DNA from: Rubrivirga sp.
Lineage (GTDB): Bacteria > Actinomycetota > Actinomycetes > S36-B12
Length of the DNA stretch: 33,728 nt
Assembly (NCBI GenBank): GCA_002729215.1
Contig: PBTV01000032.1
Span: forward strand, 21,148-54,875
Reading direction: 5' to 3'
Shown: positions 1-7,005 of the stretch, in pieces
How positions within the stretch are numbered: the first letter of the stretch is position 1
Layout of the letters: each line of letters begins with the position of its first letter
Translations under genes and position numbers: made by a program
The notes under the pieces: model-generated
The model's database searches: none
What the model was told of the DNA's origin: nothing
Seen by the model: the letters and a program-made list of their open reading frames with translations, nothing else

Positions 1-276
1 AGCCCGCAGCAAGGGCCCATGGGTGAGATAGACCTGATGAAGGCCTCGCAGTTGCGGCTCCAAGTGAACGTTCGTGCCTGAGATCCAGCCGTCGCTGGCG
101 ACCGTCATCTCGTCAATGACGTGATCGAACGGTTGGACCAGGACGTCATCCACGCCGGCGTATTGGCGGTAGAAAGTAGAGCGAGAAATTCCTGCTTTCC
201 GAGCGAGCCGACCGGAGGTGATCTGCTCGATCGGATAGGACTCCAAGAGCTTCTCGAGCGCTAGAAGGACTTTCAT
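1..276 (-). CDS. TetR-family transcriptional regulator, N-terminal part (cut by window edge)
   Basis: Reading the minus strand from an ATG at 276 gives 92 open codons up to the left edge, so the C-terminal ligand domain lies outside the window. Residues about 1-45 match the TetR DNA-binding domain: a short first helix, then a helix-turn-helix containing LARKAGISRSTFYRQYAGVD, where the ISRSTFYRQY recognition helix is typical of the family. The ATG is chosen because GGGGA lies seven bases upstream; a GTG at 312 would add 12 residues with no clear ribosome site. It diverges from the membrane protein gene at 421 across about 144 bases, so it may repress itself and that gene. The family assignment is firm; ligand and targets are unknown. 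Confidence 0.85.
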   Translation of the reverse strand, partial: MKVLLALEKLLESYPIEQITSGRLARKAGISRSTFYRQYAGVDDVLVQPFDHVIDEMTVASDGWISGTNVHLEPQLRGLHQVYLTHGPLLRA

Positions 277-420
277 GACGGATTCCCCAAGGTCAGGTGG
301 AACAGAGGACACCAATTTGTCCCATCTCGGTGGATGTGCCTGCCCCACGGCCCTCGTTTGTGAATGATGTTGGTAGACAAGTGCCACGAGATCGTCTCGC
401 TGGCTCAGGAAGAGGGACCA

Positions 421-1083
421 GTGTTCTCCACGTTGAGCGAAACTCTGCCGTTCGCCATCGGTGTCGCCGCGAGTGCGGTCGCCGTTATTGCTCTTGTTCT
501 CATCTTGCAGGGCAGTAGGGCGCTGTGGTCAGGGCTCTCCTTCACCTTGGGGTGGGTCGTCGGCGTCGGCGTCGTGTGTGCTGTGGGGGTCGCGTTCGGT
601 CTGGCTGTTTCGGACGATCCGGCACGGTGGACGCAATGGTTGAAGACCCTCCTCGGTGCCCTGCTGCTCATCGCCGCGGTCCGTAAGTGGCGTCAACGTG
701 TGCCCAGCGGCCAGGAGCCCACGCCGCCGAAGTGGATGTCCGGTCTCCAGGACAGTGCACCCGGCAAGGCCGCCGTCCTGGGGTTCCTCCTGGGTGGCAT
801 CAACCCGAAGAACCTGATGCTGACCCTCGGAGCCGCCGCGACCCTGGGAGCGGCCGAACTTTCGTCGAGCGAACTGTGGATCACCGGGATCGCCTATGTC
901 GTTGTCGCAAGTGTGACCGTGCTGGTGCCGATGGGCATCTACGTTCTGATGCGTTCCAAAGCCGATGCACTACTCGCCAGCCTCGGCGAGTGGATGAAGT
1001 CCAATAGTGATGCCATCACCATCGTTGTTCTGGTGATCTTCGGCGTGAAACTGCTCCTGGGTGGTCTCGCCGGTCTCACCTGA
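421..1083 (+). CDS. Sap/GAP-family multi-spanning membrane protein (sulfolipid-1-addressing protein family)
   Basis: This 220-residue protein has about six hydrophobic segments: two near the N-terminus, one around residues 70-90, then three after a hydrophilic loop at about 95-120. The loop is followed by a glycine-rich segment with GGINPKN, a motif I associate with the GAP/Sap family (mycobacterial proteins linked to export of surface glycolipids; LysE-like topology). Transport of a lipid or small molecule is inferred from the family. I start at GTG 421 because AGGAAGAGGG lies just upstream at 408-417; an ATG at 364 is in frame and would add 19 residues that look unlike a membrane protein start. 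The divergent TetR gene is its likely regulator. Confidence 0.8.
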   Translation: MFSTLSETLPFAIGVAASAVAVIALVLILQGSRALWSGLSFTLGWVVGVGVVCAVGVAFGLAVSDDPARWTQWLKTLLGALLLIAAVRKWRQRVPSGQEPTPPKWMSGLQDSAPGKAAVLGFLLGGINPKNLMLTLGAAATLGAAELSSSELWITGIAYVVVASVTVLVPMGIYVLMRSKADALLASLGEWMKSNSDAITIVVLVIFGVKLLLGGLAGLT

Positions 1084-1115
1084 TGGTGAGGCGTGGGGGA
1101 TAACCGGGAAACGCC

Positions 1116-1166
1116 GGTCGATAGCGCTGGCAGGTCGATAGCGCCGGCGGGTCGATCGAGCGGCAG
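1116..1166. repeat. Short tandem repeat, 17-nt unit
   Basis: Two near-identical 17-base units (GGTCGATAGCGCYGGCR, at 1116-1132 and 1133-1149) are followed by a third, degenerate copy beginning GGTCGAT. They lie between two convergent genes. CGCCGG at 1112-1117 and CCGGCG at 1144-1149 could also pair, so the element may double as a weak convergent terminator. Confidence 0.55.
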
Positions 1167-1176
1167 CCTGGGCGGG

Positions 1177-1503
1177 CTACTCCCAGCGTGCGCCGACGAC
1201 GATGCCGTCGTCGATGTCCATCGTGACGCGGTCTTCTCGGTAGTCCCTCGTGGTCGGCTGCGGGACCCCGTCGATGGAGGCCACCCGCCACTCATACCCG
1301 AGGTCCTCGATGATGCGCACCGCTTCTTCCTGGGTTGTGCCCTCGGAAACGAGGAAATCTAAGAGCTCGTCTTTGGACATTTGGGACACCTCGGCAGTGG
1401 TCGAGTCTCCGTCGCTCGAGCATGCGGCGACGCCGAAAATCAAGAATCCCGCCGCGACGGCGGCGGCCGTTCGATGGACCCAAGGGCTTTTAGACACGGT
1501 CAT
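1177..1503 (-). CDS. Small lipoprotein with peptidase inhibitor I78-like C-terminal domain
   Basis: A 108-residue secreted protein. The start at ATG 1503 gives a classic lipoprotein signal: a K/R-containing N-terminus, a hydrophobic stretch and the lipobox VAAC at about residues 25-28. The mature part has a helical segment (SKDELLDFLVSEGTTQEEAV), then a C-terminal region containing WRVASIDG, DYREDRVTMDIDDGIV and GARWE. This resembles the I78 inhibitor fold, in which a DYRxDRxxxxxDDGxV strand pair ends the domain. Protease inhibition is therefore possible but inferred. The start is weakly supported because no clear ribosome site precedes it; an upstream start at 1545 would spoil the signal peptide. 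It diverges from the second lipoprotein at 1642. Confidence 0.72.
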   Translation of the reverse strand: MTVSKSPWVHRTAAAVAAGFLIFGVAACSSDGDSTTAEVSQMSKDELLDFLVSEGTTQEEAVRIIEDLGYEWRVASIDGVPQPTTRDYREDRVTMDIDDGIVVGARWE

Positions 1504-1641
1504 AGTGTGGGGGCCGATCGATCTAAACCCAAGGACATGAGACAAACAGGGCCCGTTTGTTCCTTCCCATGCGCGCGCTGGGGTGATGTGCTTGGTTGTG
1601 GGGGTTCGACCACACGCCCATATGTCACAAGGAGTTGCTTC

Positions 1642-2241
1642 GTGGAGGTTCTACGTCGAATGGCGCCCCTGGGTGCCCTGACTTCTGCTCTCGTTCTCAG
1701 CCTTAGCCTCGCCGCCTGCAGTGGCGAAGAAGAAGTCGCCGAACCCAAGCCCGAGCCCACCATCCCCGAAGAAGTCCTCTGGGCCGGAAGCGTGTGCACG
1801 GCGTTCGACGACCTGCTTGGCACCGTCGATGCCGTTGGAGATGACCTCTCCTACGAGCCCACCGCCGACGCTGAAGTCTTCGACCAGTACATCACCCAAT
1901 TGCAAGTCCGGATGGCCGACGTCAACGGAGCCGTCGAGGAACTTGCCTTCACCGTCGGCCAAGTCCCCATCGATTACAAGGACAGCGCATCGAACGTTGT
2001 CGACTTCGGCACGGACATCACCGCGATCGTCGCCGCCAAGGACGAGACCGTGGTGCATATCGAGGCAGCGATGGCGGCTGACTCCAACGTCGACAAGGGG
2101 CTCGAAGCAGGCCAAGCCGCCATCACCGGAGGAACCACGTTGGCGCTCACCCGAGACTTCCTCGCCGGCCTCGGCGATCTCCTCGGCCAGCGCAAGGATG
2201 ACGTGGACGATGCGTTCGGTCAAGCAAGCGAATGTCAGTAG
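1642..2241 (+). CDS. Putative lipoprotein of unknown function
   Basis: The 199-residue product begins with the lipoprotein signal MEVLRRMAPLGALTSALVLS and a lipobox ending in LAAC at about residue 26. An acidic, proline-rich linker (EEEVAEPKPEPTIPEE) follows. The rest is predicted largely helical and acidic, with one cysteine early in the domain (SVCTAFDD) and one at the end (ASECQ) that could form a disulfide. I do not recognise a family. GTG 1642 is chosen because AAGGAG at 1629-1634 lies seven bases upstream; the open frame extends further upstream but without coding character. The next gene starts 28 bases downstream and may be cotranscribed. Confidence 0.8.
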   Translation: MEVLRRMAPLGALTSALVLSLSLAACSGEEEVAEPKPEPTIPEEVLWAGSVCTAFDDLLGTVDAVGDDLSYEPTADAEVFDQYITQLQVRMADVNGAVEELAFTVGQVPIDYKDSASNVVDFGTDITAIVAAKDETVVHIEAAMAADSNVDKGLEAGQAAITGGTTLALTRDFLAGLGDLLGQRKDDVDDAFGQASECQ

Positions 2242-2269
2242 TCACATCACCGAGAACAAAGGAGCACAC

Positions 2270-2665
2270 ATGTCAACCGGTCCCATCGAGGTACTCGTTC
2301 TGGGCTTTCCCGGGAATCAGTTCAGCGGCGAGATCCTTCCCGAGCTCGCGAATCTGGTCGATAGCGGTCAGATAGCGATTCTGGATTTGGAGTTCGTCGC
2401 GAAGACCGTCGACGGCGATGTCGTCACCCTCGAGGCCGCCGACATGGAAGAAGGCGGATGGGCAGAACTGACCGTGGTTCCCGACGGCGATTACGTCGAC
2501 AACGACGATTTCCAAGACGTCGCGGACATGCTCGAGCCCGGTAACTCTGCCGCCGTGCTCGTCTTCGAACACCTGTGGGCGAAGAACCTCGTGTCGGCGC
2601 TCGCCGGAGCCGGTGGAGTGTTGCTGTTCAACGCGCGCATTCCGGCATCCGAAACCCTCGACTAA
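2270..2665 (+). CDS. DUF6325 family protein
   Basis: A 131-residue soluble protein whose opening GPIEVLVLGFPGNQFSGEI and later GNSAAVLVFEHLW are hallmarks of actinobacterial DUF6325 proteins. Their function is unknown; the fold is thought to resemble DUF1269-like ferredoxin-type domains. The start at ATG 2270 is set by AAAGGAG at 2258-2264. In other actinomycetes I recall this family commonly next to a SHOCT-domain protein. Here the SHOCT gene is present (4387), but an SLC13-type permease lies between them. The shared strand and short gaps suggest one transcript for all three. Confidence 0.8.
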   Translation: MSTGPIEVLVLGFPGNQFSGEILPELANLVDSGQIAILDLEFVAKTVDGDVVTLEAADMEEGGWAELTVVPDGDYVDNDDFQDVADMLEPGNSAAVLVFEHLWAKNLVSALAGAGGVLLFNARIPASETLD

Positions 2666-2694
2666 CCGCCCGTCGTCTCTAGGGCCGTTCACCA

Positions 2695-4359
2695 GTGCTT
2701 GTCGCCAGCCTGCTGATCCTCGGCTGCCTGATTGCCCTGGCCTCCGGGCGTGTGCCGCCGGTGCTCGCCTTCGCGGCGACGCTGACCTTGGCCGGCCTGT
2801 TGGGCGTTGCTCCGAGTAGTGAATTGCTCAGCGGCCTGTCCAGCACGGGTGTGGTCACCGTGGCCGCGATGCTCGTCGTCGCAGCGGGCGTTGTGCACAC
2901 CGGGATCGTCTCTCGGGCGACACGCAGGATCCTTGGAAGCGCGTCCAACCTCCAACAGTCGCTGATCCGATTGCTGTTCCCCGTCGGCGTTGCGTCATCG
3001 CTGATGAACAACACCCCGATCATCGCCATGACGATTCCGGCCGCCCAAGAACTCGAGCAAACCAGGGGCATTCCCGCCCGACGTGTCCTCATGCCGATCG
3101 CGTTCGCCGCGGCCCTCGGCGGGACGATCACGCTCATCGGCACGAGCTCCAACCTCCTGATTGCGTCGCTGGCCGACCTCGGGGGAGTGGAGCTCAACTT
3201 CTTCGCCTTCACCCCGGTCGCGATCCCGACCTTCATTGTCGGGATCGTTCTGGTGATCTTGGTGGTGCGCCGGTTGATTCCCGAAGGCCCGCCGATCGAC
3301 GTGCGCGCGCTGCAGTGGCGCGTGGAGTTGCCCGTCGCGCCGCGAGCCCTTCTGGTGAACAAGACGCTCGCTAGCCAAGGACTCGCATCGACCAGGGACT
3401 TCACGGCCGTCACGGTCATGCGCGCGACCGAAGAGATCGCGATCGACGAACGCCTGGAAGCCGGGGACGTGGTGGTCTACCAAGCCAACGCCGACGGCGT
3501 GGGCGAACTGTGGAGCAATCCCCGATTCGGCCAAAAGGAGCAACGGCTCTACGAAGTCACCCTGGGAGCAGAGGCGACCGGCAACCTCGGCGAAATGAAC
3601 GCCCGCGACGACATGGACGTCATCAGCGCCCGCAACACCACGGAGGCACTGAGCGAAACACCAGCACAAGCGGGAGAGTTGCTTTACGTCACGGCGGACT
3701 CGCAGTCCTTGGTGGAAAACGTGGACGGTGTCGCGATGGTGGCCGACGTGGGGAACCGCGCCCCCCAGGTCGCCAAGACCGCGAAGGGCGTAGCGATTCT
3801 CGGTGTTGTCGTGGTCGTGTTGATGCTAGGCATCTTCCCGACCGAGTGGGTGGCATCGGCCGGAGCACTGGCGATGCTGCTATTTCGCGTCATCACGCCG
3901 CGGGCAGCCTTCCGCGCCTTGAACTGGAACCTTCTCGGCGTGCTCGCAGGAGCGGTGGGGCTGGGGGCCATCGCTACCAGTAGCGGGCTGACCGACGCGA
4001 TCGCCGACTGGGTCACGCGAACATCCGGAGACTCGGTCGCGATCCTCGTCGTTCTGGTGGCGGTGGTGGCCGTGGTCCTCGCGGCAGTGGTCACCACCGC
4101 GGCGGCCGTCAGCATGTTGGTGCCGATCATCCTGGCCGTGAGCGCGAGCCTTTCGGTGGCCCCGGAGCCTCTGCTGGCGTTGCTCGCGGTGGCCGCGTGT
4201 CTGTCGTTCATCAACCCGTTCTCCAACCAGAGTTTCTTGCTGGTGATGGGACCAGGGGCGTACAGTTTAAAGGACTACGTACGACTGGGAACGCCAGCGG
4301 TGCTGGCGACCCTCGTCACAGCTGCGATTTCCTGCTGGCTCTGGCTGGCATGGATGTAG
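2695..4359 (+). CDS. SLC13/DASS-type anion permease with internal TrkA-C (RCK-C) region
   Basis: This 554-residue membrane protein carries both helix-hairpin signatures of the divalent anion:sodium symporter superfamily: SLMNNTPIIAM at about residue 101 and GGTITLIGTSSNLLIASL at about 142. The symmetry-related C-terminal half has VTTAAAVSMLVPII and FINPFSNQSFLLVM. Between the halves, residues about 210-350 are soluble; they include a TrkA-C-like domain (NKTLASQGL, then EAGDVVVYQA) and a more degenerate second copy. Such proteins carry sulfate, dicarboxylates or other anions; the substrate cannot be read here. The start is GTG 2695, without a strong ribosome site, 29 bases after the DUF6325 stop. 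Confidence 0.87.
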   Translation: MLVASLLILGCLIALASGRVPPVLAFAATLTLAGLLGVAPSSELLSGLSSTGVVTVAAMLVVAAGVVHTGIVSRATRRILGSASNLQQSLIRLLFPVGVASSLMNNTPIIAMTIPAAQELEQTRGIPARRVLMPIAFAAALGGTITLIGTSSNLLIASLADLGGVELNFFAFTPVAIPTFIVGIVLVILVVRRLIPEGPPIDVRALQWRVELPVAPRALLVNKTLASQGLASTRDFTAVTVMRATEEIAIDERLEAGDVVVYQANADGVGELWSNPRFGQKEQRLYEVTLGAEATGNLGEMNARDDMDVISARNTTEALSETPAQAGELLYVTADSQSLVENVDGVAMVADVGNRAPQVAKTAKGVAILGVVVVVLMLGIFPTEWVASAGALAMLLFRVITPRAAFRALNWNLLGVLAGAVGLGAIATSSGLTDAIADWVTRTSGDSVAILVVLVAVVAVVLAAVVTTAAAVSMLVPIILAVSASLSVAPEPLLALLAVAACLSFINPFSNQSFLLVMGPGAYSLKDYVRLGTPAVLATLVTAAISCWLWLAWM

Positions 4360-4386
4360 AAGAAGAACCACACGAGGAGGAAGATC

Positions 4387-4620
4387 ATGGGAATCGTTCG
4401 AAGGGCTGCAACCGCCGCCGCAGTGTCCGGGGCGGCCACTCGCGCCCACAACCGCAACACGCCCAGTCAGCCGGCGGCTGCACCCGCGCCTGCCGCTGCT
4501 CCTGCGGCGCCAGCCGACGACACATCGGCCAAGCTCGAGGAGCTCGCGGACCTGCACGCCAAAGGGGTTCTTAGTGACGAGGAGTTCGCAGCAGCGAAGG
4601 CCAAAGCCCTCGGCATCTAG
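4387..4620 (+). CDS. SHOCT-domain small protein
   Basis: This 77-residue protein starts with a basic, alanine-rich segment (MGIVRRAATAAAVSGAATRA). An Ala/Pro linker and a C-terminal SHOCT domain follow: LEELADLHAKGVLSDEEF, then AAAKAKALGI at the end. SHOCT helices are usually short oligomerisation or membrane-tethering modules. AGGAGGA at about 4375-4381 sets the start. It follows the permease by 27 bases and probably shares its transcript. The DUF6325-SHOCT pairing is a known actinobacterial association, but its role is not established. Confidence 0.85.
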   Translation: MGIVRRAATAAAVSGAATRAHNRNTPSQPAAAPAPAAAPAAPADDTSAKLEELADLHAKGVLSDEEFAAAKAKALGI

Positions 4621-4634
4621 GAGCGGGTTTTGTG

Positions 4635-4652
4635 CGCCGGTTTCGACCGGCG
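4635..4652 (+). terminator. Possible terminator hairpin with TTCG tetraloop after the SHOCT gene
   Basis: A perfect 7-bp stem (CGCCGGT / ACCGGCG) closes the very stable loop TTCG fifteen bases after the SHOCT stop codon. There is no T-run, which is usual in high-GC actinobacteria. It also lies just beyond the stop of the convergent small membrane gene, so it could serve both strands. Confidence 0.45.
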
Positions 4653-4662
4653 TGAATCGAAA

Positions 4663-4848
4663 TTAGCGCTGTTCAACTGCCGGTGCGCCATACGGTGCAT
4701 CGGCAGTTGTGCTGCGGCGCGCCATCGGGAACTGCGCCGCGATACCGAGGAGCGTGATCGCAACCACCGGGATCCCCACCAGCACGACGGCACCCAGAAT
4801 TCCGGGGTCCATCGACTGAAACATGAACGTGGTTGCTGCTTCGACCAT
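4663..4848 (-). CDS. Small single-helix membrane protein, unknown function
   Basis: A 61-residue product has one strong membrane segment (GILGAVVLVGIPVVAITLLG, about residues 16-36), a short basic junction (MARRS) and a polar tail. No family is recognised. It is probably real because GGGAGGG lies eight bases before the ATG at 4848, the frame has good third-position GC, and it fills an otherwise empty 478-base interval. A GTG immediately before the ATG is an alternative start. The arrangement suggests an N-out/C-in bitopic protein. If it is not a gene, 4621-5098 contains only two hairpins. Confidence 0.6.
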   Translation of the reverse strand: MVEAATTFMFQSMDPGILGAVVLVGIPVVAITLLGIAAQFPMARRSTTADAPYGAPAVEQR

Positions 4849-4900
4849 CACGTATTCCCTCCCGTCTCAGGAGGGTGTCACTCGGCTCGCGCTCAGCACA

Positions 4901-4928
4901 ATGTTACGAGCGGGACAATATGGGTGAA
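4901..4928 (-). promoter_or_regulatory. Possible promoter of the small membrane protein gene
   Basis: On the minus strand, TTCACC (4923-4928) is followed after 16 bases by TAACAT (4901-4906). This would give a leader of roughly 45-50 bases before the ATG at 4848. The match is partial and rests on inspection only. Confidence 0.3.
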
Positions 4929-5023
4929 TATGTCTCACGCCATCGCCGGTCAGGCGAGGTGAAGGTTCCCCGAAGGGCGCCTCGACGGCGCGGTTTCCCC
5001 CACGTATTTCCCGACACAAGCAG

Positions 5024-5057
5024 AGCGGGGGGCGTTCCTTTCAGAACGCCCCCCGCT
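5024..5057 (-). terminator. Strong hairpin terminator after the epimerase gene
   Basis: A perfect 14-bp inverted repeat (AGCGGGGGGCGTTC with its complement, loop CTTTCA) stands 42 bases beyond the epimerase stop codon on the minus strand. It separates that transcript from the small membrane gene further downstream. There is no long T-tract. Confidence 0.75.
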
Positions 5058-5098
5058 CCCACGGGTCTATGGAGCCCGCACGGGTCTTTGTAGGCCGT

Positions 5099-5968
5099 TC
5101 AGTAGCGCTCTTTCATGTAGGCAAGCGCCTTGGTCGCGAGATCATCGGAGTCGGTCCATAGGTTCCGCCAGATGCGCAGTGCATCCGACAGCGCCGGATC
5201 GACCACGGCGGAGGAGAACGACTCGAACGCGATGGGTCCGGTGTAGTTGATCTGCTTCAGAGCACCGAAGAACGCATCGAAGTCGACGTTGCCCGTCCCC
5301 AGATAGCCGCGATGGCTCTCTCCTACGTGGACGTAGCCGAGGCGATCACCGGCAGCGAGTACGCCCTCGACCATCCCGTCTTCCTCGATGTTCATGTGGT
5401 AGGTGTCGAGGTGGATAAAGACGTTGGGGCGGTCGACTTCCTCGAGGTAGACCATTCCCTCCTTGGCCGTATTCATCAGGTTCGACTCGTAGCGGTTCAC
5501 GATCTCCATGTTGAGGCTGACACCTTTGTCGGCTGCGTAATCGGCCATGTCCCGCAGGGCATTGACTGAGTTCTGCCGGTTCTCCTTGGATGCCGGCTGC
5601 TCGAAGGGTTGAAGGCTGGCGGTGATGGGGCCGTCGATAATCGTTCCGCCCCAGGCCGCGACCACGTCGATAGCGCGGCGACCACGATCTAGACCTGCGT
5701 CAACCTTTGAGGTGTCCGTGCTGGAGATGTCGGTGTCGCCGTTGAAGACCAGACACCCGGTGGCGGTCAAATTGAACTCTTCGAGGAGGTCCTTGGTCAT
5801 CACCGGATCGACCTTCTCCGGCTCGGCGACCAGAATCTCGATGAAGTTGTAGCCTGCGCGACTTGCGCTGCTCGCTGCGAAGCGCGCACTCTCGGGTGAC
5901 CAATCGCCGGCCCAAACGAGCGAATGCCCGCCGAACTGCACGTCAGTCGAATTTTCACTGTCGGCCAT
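5099..5968 (-). CDS. D-tagatose 3-epimerase-like sugar epimerase (TIM barrel)
   Basis: The 289-residue protein belongs to the xylose isomerase-like TIM-barrel family. From the chosen start (ATG 5968, with AAAGGACA upstream), the four metal ligands fall at Glu155 (NMEIVNRYE), Asp188 (IHLDTYHMN), His214 (YVHVGESHRG) and Glu249 (IAFESF). They are spaced exactly as Glu152, Asp185, His211 and Glu246 in Pseudomonas cichorii D-tagatose 3-epimerase. The Arg after GESH is also conserved. The expected reaction is reversible C3 epimerisation of a free ketose in the cytoplasm, although relatives isomerise ketose phosphates. It diverges from the aldolase operon across an AT-rich promoter and is probably coregulated with it. 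The substrate is uncertain. Confidence 0.87.
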   Translation of the reverse strand: MADSENSTDVQFGGHSLVWAGDWSPESARFAASSASRAGYNFIEILVAEPEKVDPVMTKDLLEEFNLTATGCLVFNGDTDISSTDTSKVDAGLDRGRRAIDVVAAWGGTIIDGPITASLQPFEQPASKENRQNSVNALRDMADYAADKGVSLNMEIVNRYESNLMNTAKEGMVYLEEVDRPNVFIHLDTYHMNIEEDGMVEGVLAAGDRLGYVHVGESHRGYLGTGNVDFDAFFGALKQINYTGPIAFESFSSAVVDPALSDALRIWRNLWTDSDDLATKALAYMKERY

Positions 5969-5984
5969 CGAATGTCCTTTCTGT

Positions 5985-6007
5985 TCCCCGGACTCTTCGT
6001 CCGGGGA
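5985..6007 (-). promoter_or_regulatory. Hairpin in the 5' leader of the epimerase gene
   Basis: TCCCCGGAC and GTCCGGGGA form a perfect 9-bp stem around a 5-base loop (TCTTC). In the epimerase mRNA it lies only a few bases upstream of the ribosome site (AAAGGACA, about 5973-5981), where it could affect translation or stability. It is well placed for a regulatory stem but no mechanism is shown. Confidence 0.45.
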
Positions 6008-6052
6008 TGTCAGCTGTCCTGATTCCCCCGCGGATAAATATATGCATAAAGA

Positions 6053-6088
6053 TTGACGTATGAATAGAAATGCAGTAAAAATTGTCAA
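6053..6088. promoter_or_regulatory. Overlapping divergent promoters in an AT-rich block
   Basis: The interval of about 6030-6110 is strikingly AT-rich for this genome. On the plus strand TTGACG (6053-6058) precedes TAAAAA (6076-6081) by 17 bases, toward the aldolase. On the minus strand TTGACA (6083-6088) precedes TATTCA (6061-6066) by 16 bases, toward the epimerase. The two promoters overlap, and TTGAC/GTCAA also form an inverted half-site pair that could bind the SorC regulator. These elements are seen by eye only. Confidence 0.45.
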
Positions 6089-6141
6089 AATTGTTGATGT
6101 TGCCGTGCCCTCTTTGGGTGGCGGTAGAGGAGGAGGCCCCG

Positions 6142-7002
6142 ATGGGCGTTGTGTCGCTCGATCAGATCACCGCACCAGCATTCGAGCAGCGCTACGGCGT
6201 CCCCGCCATCAACATCTTCAACGACCTCACCCTTGAAGGAGTCCTCGCTGGAGCGGTCGAAGCCCGCTCGCCGATGATTGTGCAGACCTCGGTCAAGACC
6301 GTCCGCAGTATCGGGGTAGAGGTGGTCGCCAGCATGTGGCGGTCGATGACCGCCGGTATCGAGGTTCCGGTCACCCTTCACCTGGATCACTGCCCGCACC
6401 GAGACGTCATCACCGAATGCTTGGAGCACGGGTGGAATTCGGTGCTGTTTGACGCATCGGAAATGCCGGTAGCCGAGAACCAGCGACAGACAATCGAGGT
6501 CGTCAAGGAAGCGCACGCCGTAGGTGCAGCCGTCGAGGGGGAGATCGAGGCCATCACCGGTGTTGAAGATGATCACGGCTCCGACGACGAGGCGCAGCGC
6601 GAGTCCCTCGAAACCTCGCTGACCTTCATTGAGGAAACCGGGGTCGACGTCTTCGCCCCGTCCATCGGCAACGCACACGGCTCGTATAAGACGACGCCGG
6701 TCATCGACTTCGATCGCGTATCGGACATCGTGGCCCGCCGGCCCATCCCGATCGCGCTCCACGGTGGCAGCGGGCTGACCGACGAGCAGTTCGCCGAACT
6801 GATCGCTCGAGGGTGCGCGAAGGTGAATATCTCCACTGCACTCAAAGAGCTCTACATGAAGTCCACGCTGGCGTACTTGGTGGAGACGGAGAAGAAGAAC
6901 AAGTGGGATCCGCCGTCCTTGTTCAGAGATACCCGCGCGGCCGTCGTCGCCATGGTTGTCGATCTCGCCGAGCAATTCGGCAGCGCAGGGAAAGCGACCT
7001 AG
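6142..7002 (+). CDS. Class II (zinc) ketose-phosphate aldolase, GatY/IolJ type
   Basis: This 286-residue protein has the full metal-aldolase pattern: HLDHCPH at residues 80-86 (catalytic Asp82, zinc ligand His83), VEGEIEAITGVEDD near 134-148, GNAHGSYK near 175 and ALHGGSG near 210, plus the phosphate-binding KVNISTALK. It should cleave a ketose 1-phosphate or 1,6-bisphosphate into DHAP and an aldehyde. Length and motifs fit the tagatose-bisphosphate/inositol-pathway branch better than glycolytic FBA. Cys84 replaces the Gly or His usual after the zinc-binding His. GAGGAGGAGG at about 6127-6136 fixes ATG 6142; an in-frame TTG at 6082 lies in the promoter. The HAD gene starts three bases after its stop. 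Confidence 0.88.
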   Translation: MGVVSLDQITAPAFEQRYGVPAINIFNDLTLEGVLAGAVEARSPMIVQTSVKTVRSIGVEVVASMWRSMTAGIEVPVTLHLDHCPHRDVITECLEHGWNSVLFDASEMPVAENQRQTIEVVKEAHAVGAAVEGEIEAITGVEDDHGSDDEAQRESLETSLTFIEETGVDVFAPSIGNAHGSYKTTPVIDFDRVSDIVARRPIPIALHGGSGLTDEQFAELIARGCAKVNISTALKELYMKSTLAYLVETEKKNKWDPPSLFRDTRAAVVAMVVDLAEQFGSAGKAT

Positions 7003-7005
7003 ACC

